A stretch of 64,000 nt of DNA, taken from Anaerolinea sp. (GTDB taxonomy: Bacteria; Chloroflexota; Dehalococcoidia; Tepidiformales; Tepidiformaceae). The notes below the pieces were generated by a model. That model was not told the DNA's origin. It searched no databases and saw only the letters and a list, made by a program, of their open reading frames with translations. The DNA is taken from NCBI GenBank assembly GCA_013822275.1, contig PNKC01000010.1, positions 1 through 64,000 of the forward strand, written 5' to 3'. Both the position numbers and the translations under genes were made by a program. Shown here piece by piece: positions 17,502-26,361 of the stretch (position 1 is its first letter; each line of letters begins with the position of its first letter).

Positions 17502-18773
17502 TCAGCCCGGGAGGTACGTCCCGGCTGACGCAAGGCTCTTCTGGAGCAAGCCAACATCCAGTCCGGCGGCCGATGTCCCCGCGCCGAAGCTCAGGGCCGC
17601 GGCGGCGCCCGCCGCTTCGCCGGTGGCGAAACAGGCCGGGATCTCCTTGGTCGCGTGGTGTGTGCGGTGATCGACGGAGATGCAGCGGCCCGCGACGAGG
17701 AGGTTGTCCAGCCCCCTGGGGAGGAGCGAACGATAGGGGATGTTGTAGACGGAGCCGTACTTGGTCCAGTGGCCCGTGACGGCGATCGTGTCATCGAAAG
17801 GCGCGGTGTCCAGGTCGTCGCGGGAGAGCACGTAACGGCCGTCCAGGCGGCGCGACTCCGTGATCCCGAGGGTCGCGGCGAAGCCGGCGAGGTAGGCGTC
17901 ACGGAAGCCCGGCTCCTTGTCGCGCAGGCGGTCAAGCTCGGCGCGCACGAGCCGGCGGCATTCGACCTCGGCATAGGTCAGGTCATCCGGGTTGGTGGCG
18001 TCGATGTCGTGGGCGATGCGTTCGGCCGCGCCCCAGGGGTGCAGGTAGCCGTTTGCGTTGGGTGTGCGGTAATAGGAGAAGCGGGCGCTGGAGGCCTCGG
18101 CCGCGGCGATGTCCACGTTCGCCGTGCGGAACCAGAGCCAGGGGTGGATGCGCTCCGATTCGAAGGGCTCCCCGGCAAGGGCGACGATGTCGGCGTCGCC
18201 GGTGCAATCGATGACCGTCTTGCAGGCCACGGCTTCGCGGCCGGCTTTAGATTCGAAGATGACGTGCGTGAGCCGATTTCCTTCTCGCTGCACCCCAACA
18301 GCCCAGCGGTGGAAGCGGAGGTCGACGCCGGCTTCGATAAGGAGCTGGTCGGCCTCGACCTTGAACTCCTCCGGGTCATAGGCGACGGAGTAGCGGACGG
18401 CATGGGGCCCGCTGCCCCAGACGAGGCCATAACGCCGGTAGCGTTCGATAAGGGCGGCATCGGGCGAACCCCATTCGTCTTGGGGTGGGAAGTAGCAGGC
18501 GCTGCGCGCCTTCAGCCGTTCCACGAACTCCTGGCAGAGCCCGGCGATGACCTGCTTGCCGCGGCCATCGTCCATGGTGAGCAGGAGGACGATGAGTCCG
18601 TTCGTGGCCAGCCCACCGAGCGAGCCGTAGCGCTCGACCAGCATCGTCTTCGCGCCGCGGCGGGCACTGGCGACGGAGGCGGCCACGCCGGCGGAACCGC
18701 CGCCAACCACAAGGACATCGCATTCGGCGATGACCGGGGTCTGGCGCTGCGGCTCGGTGATCGTGGGAGGCAT
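17502..18773 (-). CDS. FAD-dependent oxidoreductase
   Basis: CDVLVVGGGSAGVAASVASARRGAKTMLVER Rossmann motif; VIDCTGDADIVALAG; LLVAGRCISVDHRTH. Confidence 0.9.
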   Translation of the reverse strand: MPPTITEPQRQTPVIAECDVLVVGGGSAGVAASVASARRGAKTMLVERYGSLGGLATNGLIVLLLTMDDGRGKQVIAGLCQEFVERLKARSACYFPPQDEWGSPDAALIERYRRYGLVWGSGPHAVRYSVAYDPEEFKVEADQLLIEAGVDLRFHRWAVGVQREGNRLTHVIFESKAGREAVACKTVIDCTGDADIVALAGEPFESERIHPWLWFRTANVDIAAAEASSARFSYYRTPNANGYLHPWGAAERIAHDIDATNPDDLTYAEVECRRLVRAELDRLRDKEPGFRDAYLAGFAATLGITESRRLDGRYVLSRDDLDTAPFDDTIAVTGHWTKYGSVYNIPYRSLLPRGLDNLLVAGRCISVDHRTHHATKEIPACFATGEAAGAAAALSFGAGTSAAGLDVGLLQKSLASAGTYLPG

Positions 18774-18775
18774 GG

Positions 18776-19645
18776 TTACGCTTCCAACCCCATCCACTCC
18801 CGGACGGCGGTCCGGAAGGCGACGCGGTTATCCGTGGGGACGTTGTGGCCGGCGTCCGGGATTTCGACGAGTGTGCCGTTGGGGAAGGCGGCGATCGTCT
18901 CCCTGGCTCCCTCCGGGGAGAGGATGTCGCTGAGGGCGCCGCGGATGAGCAAGGTCGGCGCGGTGAACTTTCGGAGGAGCGCCATGGTCTCGGCGTTCGT
19001 CTTGCGCCGCTGTTCCATCTGCTCCGGCGAACCCATCCGCTTGCGCAGCGCAGGGTCGAACTTGTAGACGATCGAGCCATCCTCCTGCGTACGGAAGCTG
19101 TGCATCGCCTGGCGCATCATCGTGGCGGGGTCGAAGCCGGGCAGCAGGCCCTTGAAGTGCTCGATCAGCTCGTCTTCATTCGCGAAGGTATCCTTCGCGA
19201 GGGCGCGCTGGACCGAGTTATCGGGGCGCGGCATCGCGCTCAGGCTGAGGCCTGCATCGACCACCACCAGGCGTTCGACCCTCTCCGGGTGATGGGCTGC
19301 GAACTGCATGCCAACGCCGCCGCCCATGGAATGCCCGACGATGGTCAGCTTCTCGAGTCCCAGGGCGTCCGCGAAGGCGAGCAGGTCCTTGGGCATGGAA
19401 TCCGGCGGGTAGGATTCGGCCCAATCGGAATCGCCATGGCCGCGCTGGTCCAGCGCGTAGACGTGGAAAGCGTCGCGCATGCGGACGGCGAAGCCATCCC
19501 AGTAATGGGCGTGAAGCGAGATGCCGTGGAGGAGGATGAGCGGCGGCAGTCCCTCGGGGCCCCAATCCAGGTAGTGAAGGGTGATGCCGTTGACCTGCAG
19601 GGTCCTGTCGGCGGGCTCAATGCGGGCGGTAGTCAAATCAGGCAC
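18776..19645 (-). CDS. Alpha/beta hydrolase
   Basis: LILLHGISLHAHYW, LDQRGHGDS, IVGHSMGGGVGMQ nucleophile elbow, GHNVPTD; GTG start assumed. Confidence 0.88.
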   Translation of the reverse strand: MPDLTTARIEPADRTLQVNGITLHYLDWGPEGLPPLILLHGISLHAHYWDGFAVRMRDAFHVYALDQRGHGDSDWAESYPPDSMPKDLLAFADALGLEKLTIVGHSMGGGVGMQFAAHHPERVERLVVVDAGLSLSAMPRPDNSVQRALAKDTFANEDELIEHFKGLLPGFDPATMMRQAMHSFRTQEDGSIVYKFDPALRKRMGSPEQMEQRRKTNAETMALLRKFTAPTLLIRGALSDILSPEGARETIAAFPNGTLVEIPDAGHNVPTDNRVAFRTAVREWMGLEA

Positions 19646-19723
19646 CCTCGCCGGAGTGGAATGTGGGCGCAGTCTACAGTGCCCTGGGCGTCCGGGTGAT
19701 GAGTGGGCCGCCGTGCGGGCCAC

Positions 19724-20134
19724 TCACGCGGGATCAGGCGCCAGTACAACGCCTGCGTGCCCCGCCAAAGTGGCGCGAATTTCAAGAGGTATTTGCCCGT
19801 CTTCGTCGTAGCCCGGCGGCGTGGCGGAGACATGGAAGTTTCCGAAAACGGGATCATCCGGATCACGTCCCGAACGACCGTGAATCCTAAACCGCGGATG
19901 GCCCGGGTTTGAACCGAGACAACTCCCCATCCCGCGGAAGGCGCGGCCCTCGCCAGAGCATGGGGATCGAACTCTACCGGCCTCGTAAAACGACAACGCC
20001 ACCTCCGCTATGGAGGTTCGCAAATTGAAAGAGCCAGCCTTCACCCGCCCGTTGCGGTCCACCCGGCCCTGGCCTACCCGGCGGAGGAGCCATACCTCCG
20101 GCCCTGGCTGGTCGGACTCAGGCTGCGCGCTCAA
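19724..20134 (-). CDS. Hypothetical protein, possible small-cassette partner
   Basis: EVWLLRRVGQGRVDRNGRVKAGSFNLR...; overlaps the upstream small ORF by 17 nt. Confidence 0.5.
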   Translation of the reverse strand: MSAQPESDQPGPEVWLLRRVGQGRVDRNGRVKAGSFNLRTSIAEVALSFYEAGRVRSPCSGEGRAFRGMGSCLGSNPGHPRFRIHGRSGRDPDDPVFGNFHVSATPPGYDEDGQIPLEIRATLAGHAGVVLAPDPA

Positions 20135-20390
20135 CTTCCTGCACGACTTCAGTATCAGACGCGTCCGGATTCGCCCAGAGTGTCACGCCCTTCGAATCCT
20201 GGACAACGACCGCCGTGCGGCCTGAGGCCGGTGCGACATCAATAGTGATGAACCGGCCGTGCGGACTGGCAGTGATTTCGATGGTGCCATCATCCGCCAC
20301 GAAGACTTCGAACATTGACGCGTCATCAATCGCAATGACGAGCCTGGTAAGGAGGCCCATAGCCCTGGTCTTTGCAGCCGGCGAGGGCAC
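20118..20390 (-). CDS. Hypothetical protein, C-terminal part of a gene with an in-frame TAA upstream
   Basis: MFEVFVADDGTIEITASPHGRFITIDVAP; same frame continues upstream to a GTG with SD but is interrupted by TAA. Confidence 0.5.
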   Translation of the reverse strand: MPSPAAKTRAMGLLTRLVIAIDDASMFEVFVADDGTIEITASPHGRFITIDVAPASGRTAVVVQDSKGVTLWANPDASDTEVVQEVERAA

Positions 20391-20618
20391 GTCGAGCTGC
20401 TGCGCGGCCGAGAGGCCGATTGCGCGCTCAAGTTACCCGACCAGGGCTGCCTGCTTATCCACAGTTGTCACTGGCGAGCCTCCACGACGGGCGCGCGGCT
20501 CAGCTTTAAATCCTCGGGTCTCGCTCTGTCCACGAGGTGCATGATAAGCGCGCCAGCGGATAGCGCCAGTTAACGGCGGTCGATGGCACCATCCCTCCCG
20601 CCCTTTGGGCTCCGGCCC

Positions 20619-20978
20619 TTATTCGTCGCCGGCGAAGGCCGATGCAACCCTGTCCAGCGCGATCACGTCCTCGTCGCCGCTTTCGGGAAGGTGGCCGATG
20701 AACATGAGGGCGCCATTGGTGCCCGCCACGACGTAGCCGCCCTTTGCCTGGAGGGTGGTGCGCAGCGCGAGCGCAGCCGCCTGCGCCGCCGTGCCATCTT
20801 CGAACAGGTACAACCCGATCGAAGCTGCGAGGCCCTCGGCAGCCAGCCCCAGTCCCGCGAGGGCCCCGGCCGGTTGCCACGGCGGGGGAGCGGCAGCAAG
20901 CGCCACGCCCGCCCTCTTCAGAGAAAGGAGGCTGCGTGCGCGGCCGAATGTCGCTGCAACGTCTTCGAGGGTGGTCAT
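20619..20978 (-). CDS. Hypothetical 119-aa protein downstream of putative metallopeptidase toxin
   Basis: Same strand, short gap after the 20995-22092 stop; continuous frame. Confidence 0.55.
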   Translation of the reverse strand: MTTLEDVAATFGRARSLLSLKRAGVALAAAPPPWQPAGALAGLGLAAEGLAASIGLYLFEDGTAAQAAALALRTTLQAKGGYVVAGTNGALMFIGHLPESGDEDVIALDRVASAFAGDE

Positions 20979-20994
20979 CCAGCAAGCCTCATGA

Positions 20995-22092
20995 TCACGG
21001 CGGGGTTGTTGGTGGCGTTGTCGGAGTCACGGGAGTCACGGGCGCCGGAGGGTCCAATTGCGTCGTGGCTTTGGACCACTCCCCGGCCTTGGTGTGACCT
21101 ATCAGTGTGCCCCAGTTGCGGACGCTGTCCGTGTATTTCTTCTTGAGGTCCGCCACCTTGCCATCGAAGTTGGCCGCGGCGACCGTCGCCTCGCCCATGA
21201 GGTCAACGAACTTCTTGGCGAACGCGTAGTTGCTTGCGTAGTTCGACCGCACGACAGGCGGGTCCAGGCTGTCGCAGATCTTGCGGGTGAAGTACTCGGT
21301 AATGCCTTCGTTGAAGGCCGACCCGATTTCGTTGATAAGGTCGTTTGGGGCGTACTTGTGCATCCCCTCGTGGATGATCGTGCCCGGGTTGCCGCGGTCC
21401 TTGTGGATGAAGATCCGGTCCGCTTCGTTGTCCACAAACGCGTTGGTCGTCGCCTCTTCGCCGTCGTCGCCGAACTCGCGTTCGTAGGCCATCGTCCAAT
21501 CGGCCCCATCAAGGACAGCGACCTGGCCCGAAACCTTGCGCCCAGCTTTCACCGCGCCGGCAGTATAGGCCGAAAGCTTTTCAACGATCAGCTTGTCCGC
21601 TTCCTCCGCCGACTTGTGGGCCACGGACCCGGTCTTCTTCACGCGAAGGGCGAGCAAGAGTGACAGGTAATCAGGGGCAGCCAGCTTGGTCTTTGCCTTG
21701 GCCATCAGGGTGGCATCGCTGGAGATGGTCTCCCGATCCGGCTGGCTGGCGCCGTCCAGGAATCCTCTCAGTTGCGCAAGCGTTGGGGTGTGATCCGCGA
21801 TGGCGGTGCTGAACCGGTCCTTCACTGGTTTCTTGCTGTCTCCGAGCAAGTCGTCAACGGCATCGCGCTGGACGGCCCCTGGCGCGGCGACGAGGATGCG
21901 CTGGACATGCTGGTTCCCGTGCGTCCGCTGCAGGGCGGTGAGCGTCGCGGCCGCGGTCACCGGCTGGCGCCCAAGCTCCACCTGTGCCGGGGCAACCGGC
22001 TCTGGCTGGCGCCGGGCGTGCGATTGGATAGCGCGAGCTGGTGGCTTTGCGGCTTTAGCCCGTTCGTGCATCGTCCTGCCCTGTACGGCCAA
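20995..22092 (-). CDS. Putative zinc metallopeptidase with toxin/eCIS-cargo-like N-terminus
   Basis: N-terminal LTALQRTHGNQHVQRIL signature; TIIHEGMHKY (HExxH) and NEGITEYFTRKI; Pro/Thr-rich C-term. Confidence 0.65.
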   Translation of the reverse strand: MAVQGRTMHERAKAAKPPARAIQSHARRQPEPVAPAQVELGRQPVTAAATLTALQRTHGNQHVQRILVAAPGAVQRDAVDDLLGDSKKPVKDRFSTAIADHTPTLAQLRGFLDGASQPDRETISSDATLMAKAKTKLAAPDYLSLLLALRVKKTGSVAHKSAEEADKLIVEKLSAYTAGAVKAGRKVSGQVAVLDGADWTMAYEREFGDDGEEATTNAFVDNEADRIFIHKDRGNPGTIIHEGMHKYAPNDLINEIGSAFNEGITEYFTRKICDSLDPPVVRSNYASNYAFAKKFVDLMGEATVAAANFDGKVADLKKKYTDSVRNWGTLIGHTKAGEWSKATTQLDPPAPVTPVTPTTPPTTPP

Positions 22093-22238
22093 TCGCCGGA
22101 ACGCTCATCCTAGGCGGCGATTGTCCCGGATTCAAGATGAATCTTGGTGAAGACTCGCGCGCATGGGCCTGCGAAGCGATCCCCAACAGTTCCCAGACTG
22201 GCGTAGACTCCCGCTCATCACCTGCCGCGGAGGGACGC

Positions 22239-23462
22239 ATGCCAGCGTTGGACGGCGTCAAAGTCCTCGATCTCACCCAGTACGAAGCCGGCACCAGTTG
22301 CACCCAATACCTCGCCTGGTTCGGCGCCGATGTTTACAAGGTGGAACGCCCCGGCGTCGGCGACCCCGGCCGCCACGTTGCCGGCCGCGAAAGCGACTCG
22401 ATCTACTTCATGAGCTTCAACCACAACAAGAAGAGCGTGGCCATCGCCCTCGACACACCCGAAGGTCGCGACCTCTTCCTGCGGCTCGTCCCGAAGGTGG
22501 ACGTGGTGGTCGAGAACTTCAGCCTGGGGACGATGGAGAAGCTGGGGCTGGGCTATGACGTACTGAAGGCCAGGAACCCGGCAGTCATCTACGCCACAAT
22601 CAAGGGCTTCGGTACCTACGGCCCCCACAGCACCTTCAAGTGCTTCGACCGCATCGCCCAGGCTGCCGGCGGCTCAGTGAGCGTCACCGGCGAGCCGGGC
22701 GGCCCGCCAATCATGCCGGGGGCCACCTTCGGCGACACCGGGTCCGGCGTGCATTGCGCCCTCGGCATTACGGCCGCGTACGTCCAGCGGCTGCGGACTG
22801 GAAAAGGACAGATGGTGGAGATCGCGATGCAGGAAATAATCGCCACCTTCATGCGCGAACCCATGTCCCACCGCCAGTGGAACCCATCGCCGGAGCAGCG
22901 CCGGGGCAACCGGACGGTGGTGCCCACGGACCTCTACCCCTGCAAGGGCGGCGGCCCGAACGATTACCTCTACATCTTCGTGGCCACCTCACGCATGGTG
23001 GACGCGCTGTTCGCGGCCATCGGCAAGCCGGAACTGCTGGAAGACCCGCGCTTCGCCACCACGCCGGACCGCCGCGCAAACGGGGACATCCTCCACGAAG
23101 AAATCAAGGAGTGGACGCTCCAGTACACCAAGCAGGAGGCGATGGACATCCTCGGCGCCGTGGGCGTGCCCTGCAGCGCTATCTACGACACGGAAGACCT
23201 GTTCCACGATGACCACCTGAACCAGCGGAACATGGTGCGCCAGATTGAGCATCCCGCGCATGGCAAGGTGACGATGCTCGCGCCGCCCATCCACATGAGC
23301 GAATCAGAGGTGGAGATGGTGCGCGCACCACTCCTGGGCGAGCACACCGTGGATGTGCTTTCGGCCGAATTGGGCCTGGATCGCGACGCGCTGGCGGGCC
23401 TTGCCTCCCGTGGCGTACTCGGGATGATGGAGCCTGTGCCTCAGGGAGCCGCGGCCGGCTGA
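22239..23462 (+). CDS. CaiB/BaiF family CoA transferase
   Basis: GVKVLDLTQYEAGTSCTQYLAWFGADVYKVERPGVGDPGR; NHNKKSVAIAL; DVVVENFSLGTMEKLGLGYDVL. Confidence 0.93.
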   Translation: MPALDGVKVLDLTQYEAGTSCTQYLAWFGADVYKVERPGVGDPGRHVAGRESDSIYFMSFNHNKKSVAIALDTPEGRDLFLRLVPKVDVVVENFSLGTMEKLGLGYDVLKARNPAVIYATIKGFGTYGPHSTFKCFDRIAQAAGGSVSVTGEPGGPPIMPGATFGDTGSGVHCALGITAAYVQRLRTGKGQMVEIAMQEIIATFMREPMSHRQWNPSPEQRRGNRTVVPTDLYPCKGGGPNDYLYIFVATSRMVDALFAAIGKPELLEDPRFATTPDRRANGDILHEEIKEWTLQYTKQEAMDILGAVGVPCSAIYDTEDLFHDDHLNQRNMVRQIEHPAHGKVTMLAPPIHMSESEVEMVRAPLLGEHTVDVLSAELGLDRDALAGLASRGVLGMMEPVPQGAAAG

Positions 23463-23466
23463 GCGG

Positions 23467-24018
23467 TTGAACGCGGCGCTGTTCCATGCCATCAACGGGC
23501 TCGCCGGCGAGTGGGGCGCCATCGATGCCGCGGGAAAGTTCATCGCGGACCCTCTGCGCGATCTGCTGGTGGTAGCGGTGTTCGCGGTGCCTCTGTTGAG
23601 GATGCGAGTTGAGCCGAGGCGCGCTGTCATGGCCATCGCCGTCGCCCTGATTGCCCTCCTGGTGGCGAATGAGCTGACGGACCGGCTGAAACAGTGGCTG
23701 GACGTCGCGCGGCCGTTCGTGGCGGAGGACCAGGTGAATCTGTTGGTCAGCCCGCCACCCACCGCCGCCATGCCCTCCGGGCACGCTTCGTCCGCCGGGG
23801 CGGCGGCGATGGCGGGGTCACTGAGCTGGCCGCGACTAGCGCCGTACTTCTGGGCTGCCGCCGGGCTCGTCGCCCTCGGGCGCGTGTTCGTGGGCGTGCA
23901 TTACCCGCTGGATGTGGTCGCCGGGTTGGCGTTGGGGAGCGCGGTGGCGTTGGCTGCGTGGTGGGGTGCCAAGGGCGTGGGGAGGCTGGCCGTGCAGAAA
24001 ACAGAGCCGCGACCGTAA
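23467..24018 (+). CDS. PAP2-family phosphatase
   Basis: KQWLDVARPF, AMPSGHASSAGA, GRVFVGVHYPLDVVAG. Confidence 0.9.
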   Translation: MNAALFHAINGLAGEWGAIDAAGKFIADPLRDLLVVAVFAVPLLRMRVEPRRAVMAIAVALIALLVANELTDRLKQWLDVARPFVAEDQVNLLVSPPPTAAMPSGHASSAGAAAMAGSLSWPRLAPYFWAAAGLVALGRVFVGVHYPLDVVAGLALGSAVALAAWWGAKGVGRLAVQKTEPRP

Positions 24019-24127
24019 GAGAGCGGTTGATGGACGGCGCCTGAATGCCAAGAGCCTTCCCGGTCGCTGCGGGGGTCAATTCGTGGTTTTATGCGCCTGG
24101 ACTACCGCTCTCTTACGGTCGCGGCTC
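24004..24127. repeat. 124-bp element with perfect 24-bp terminal inverted repeats
   Basis: GAGCCGCGACCGTAAGAGAGCGGT (24004-24027) and its exact reverse complement (24104-24127). Confidence 0.92.
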
Positions 24128-24131
24128 GGAT

Positions 24132-24725
24132 TCAGTCGGCAGCAAGTGCCTCCGAGATGAGGGCGCGCTCTCCCGGTTCGAAGGTGAGTTCCAGCGCGAG
24201 TTGCCGGGCCGCCGGGCTCATCTTCTTCCACGTCTTGCGGAGGATCGCGAGCATCTTGTCACGGTCCAGGCGGCCGGCCAGTTCATCGAGCTGGGTTTCG
24301 AGGAAGACCAGGCAGAGGCCGTCTTCGATGGCCTGCACCTCGGGGTCGCGGCCGAGCCCTTCCTTGCGGATGATCTGGCCGGCCCGGGTCACGGTTCCGT
24401 CGTCGTAGCCAGCCTCACGGAGGAGGTTGGCGGTCTCGTCGGCATGGAACTTGTAGAGGTTGGTCCGCCAGCGGAGGTAGCCGGTCCGGCCTTCGGGGTA
24501 TTCTGAGCGGGGGTGCATCCAGCGGCGGATGTGCTGGCCGCGGGCCGCCAGGAGGACCGCCTCGCTGGCGCTGGGCAGGAGCGTTTTCACCCAGCGCGTC
24601 AGCAGTTCGGAGTGGATCAGCTCCTTTGGGCCATCCTCATCGTTGTAGCGGATGACGTTCGGGTCCTGGGCGTTTGCCGCGTCGATCAGAGAGATGGCGC
24701 GCGCGAAGCGCGTGGCTGTGTCCAT
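24132..24725 (-). CDS. DUF4202 family protein
   Basis: AARGQHIRRWMHPRSEYPEGRTGYLRWRTNLYKFHAD; TATCCT 6 nt before ATG. Confidence 0.85.
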   Translation of the reverse strand: MDTATRFARAISLIDAANAQDPNVIRYNDEDGPKELIHSELLTRWVKTLLPSASEAVLLAARGQHIRRWMHPRSEYPEGRTGYLRWRTNLYKFHADETANLLREAGYDDGTVTRAGQIIRKEGLGRDPEVQAIEDGLCLVFLETQLDELAGRLDRDKMLAILRKTWKKMSPAARQLALELTFEPGERALISEALAAD

Positions 24726-24799
24726 GGCGCAAGGATAGCGCGGGGAGAATGCGGTCCGCGACTGAGAGAGCGGCTGCGGCGTCACATCTTGATCCGCGA

Positions 24800-25993
24800 T
24801 CACCGCTCGGATGCGCCGGCGGAGGAGATGGTTTCGCGGGCGAGGTCCCACCAGGTGGGGTCGTTGTAGCGTTCCTTCTGGAAGAGCCACCATTCCGAGC
24901 CCCACAGGTAGACACGTTCCGCTCCCGTCCGGCGGGCATAGTCCATCGCCTTGCGGAAGTTGTCCGGCGTGAGGTTGGGCGAAGGGCTGGCGGGGCCAAC
25001 CAGGCGAATATCCGAATCGACCCACGGCTCGGCCTGCATCTCCGTCAGCCAAAAGGGCTTCCCCTGGGCGCGGGCGCTGCGTGCCTGGTGGGCGTAGTTG
25101 GGGGCCATGAACCCGATTTCCGGGATGGCGATCACGTACGTCCGCCCGAGGATACGGACGTTGCGGAACGGATAGAAGCTCGCCGCCAGGATGTCCGCAT
25201 CCTCCAGCGCGTCCCGCCAGCGCCGGTCGGTGACGAAATGCTGGGCGTGGTTGATGGAAACCGGGCGGCGCCGCGGGTCGTTGGCCAGGATCGTCTCGCG
25301 TTCGAGGCGTGCAAACTCCCGGCTCAGCCGCCAGCCGTCGGCACGCTCGGAGGGGATGTACGGCTCGTTGTCAGCGCTCCAGGAGTCAATCGCCGGGGAT
25401 GCCGCGACATGGGCCACAACGGCGCCGATCATGGCGAGGATCCGGGAGCGAAGCAGCGGGTCCTCATCCACGACGGCGTTGGCGGAGAGATCTGTGCCGG
25501 CCAGCGCCCACTCCGGGATGAAGAACTCCGGGTGACGCTGGGCCTTGGCGCCGACGCTGACCAGGGCGGTCGCCCCGGAACGCCCGGCTTCGGCGAGGAG
25601 AGCGTCGATGAGGCGGAAATCGAACTCCCCCGGCCGCGGTTCAACCTGGTCCCATTCGACGCTAAGGCGGACGTGCTTCGCCCCGAGCCCGCGAAGGAGC
25701 GTGCCGAGCGTTTCGGCGCACCACTCCGCCCGGCCGGGGCGCGTGTCGTCCACGTACCCTTCGGCGCCTTTCGCGGGGTCTTCGAGTAGGAGGTATTCAG
25801 CGTGGTTGCAACTGAAGTTGATCCCGAACTCCGGGTCTCCCAGAGGTTCGACGTGTGGCCAACTCAGCCGGACGAAGATGACCTGGAGCGCCACAAGCAT
25901 GGCCAGCGCCAGCGCCGCGCCGGAACCCGCGAAGGCGAACGCGCGGACGACATCGCGGCGGGCGGGGCCTGCCGGCAGGGTGGGCGTGGTCAC
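24800..25993 (-). CDS. Membrane-anchored glycoside-hydrolase-like protein
   Basis: N-terminal TM helix; VRLSVEWDQVEPRPGEFDFRLID; IDSWSADNEPYIP; WLTEMQAEPW; GTG start with TACCCT 6 nt upstream. Confidence 0.7.
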   Translation of the reverse strand: MTTPTLPAGPARRDVVRAFAFAGSGAALALAMLVALQVIFVRLSWPHVEPLGDPEFGINFSCNHAEYLLLEDPAKGAEGYVDDTRPGRAEWCAETLGTLLRGLGAKHVRLSVEWDQVEPRPGEFDFRLIDALLAEAGRSGATALVSVGAKAQRHPEFFIPEWALAGTDLSANAVVDEDPLLRSRILAMIGAVVAHVAASPAIDSWSADNEPYIPSERADGWRLSREFARLERETILANDPRRRPVSINHAQHFVTDRRWRDALEDADILAASFYPFRNVRILGRTYVIAIPEIGFMAPNYAHQARSARAQGKPFWLTEMQAEPWVDSDIRLVGPASPSPNLTPDNFRKAMDYARRTGAERVYLWGSEWWLFQKERYNDPTWWDLARETISSAGASER

Positions 25994-26040
25994 AGGGCGA
26001 GGGTATCGCCGCCGGTGCGCCCGAACCACCATCACCTGGA

Positions 26041-26092
26041 GGCTGGAGGCTGGAGGCTGGAGGCTGGAGGAGGCTGGAGGCTGGAGGCTGGA
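26041..26092. repeat. Heptamer array GGCTGGA x7 with a 3-nt interruption
   Basis: Direct reading. Confidence 0.95.
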
Positions 26093-26361
26093 GGCCCGCG
26101 ACGCCGCTGAGGGCTGCAAACGATGAGAAAACCTTAATGCACGACTCGGGCCGCTCCGAGACAATGCCGCCAGCGCACTACGTACAATCCGCAGCGAGCA
26201 TGTTCGAGCCACGCGGCGGGCGATCAGAGGGTAGCCACAGTGACATTGGATACGACCGGCTTTGACGAGAGCAGAGGGTGCCCAATCACGGCCCTCCGCA
26301 ACGAGTGATTCGGGGCGCGCGGCGCTATACCTGACGTTGGCGTAAGGGTAAGCTTCTCTCC

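Noticed and set aside
19900-19960. Possible tRNA (GGGTTTGAACC T-loop-like string)
   Set aside because: No cloverleaf partner arms, no anticodon arm, and it lies inside the 19724-20134 ORF.
22092-22239. Full eCIS gene cluster
   Set aside because: No sheath, tube, baseplate or AAA ATPase genes in the window; only the cargo-like protein is present.
23694-24044. Protein-coding potential of ORFs overlapping the intergenic palindromes (RSLTVAAR, NQNRDQRER, LPIADCRL, SSLQPPASS type peptides)
   Set aside because: These peptides are translations of repeat DNA rather than conserved proteins, except where the heptamers are embedded in mnmA.
26041-26092. CRISPR array
   Set aside because: Repeats are 7 bp with no spacers and no cas genes; same for all other heptamer arrays.
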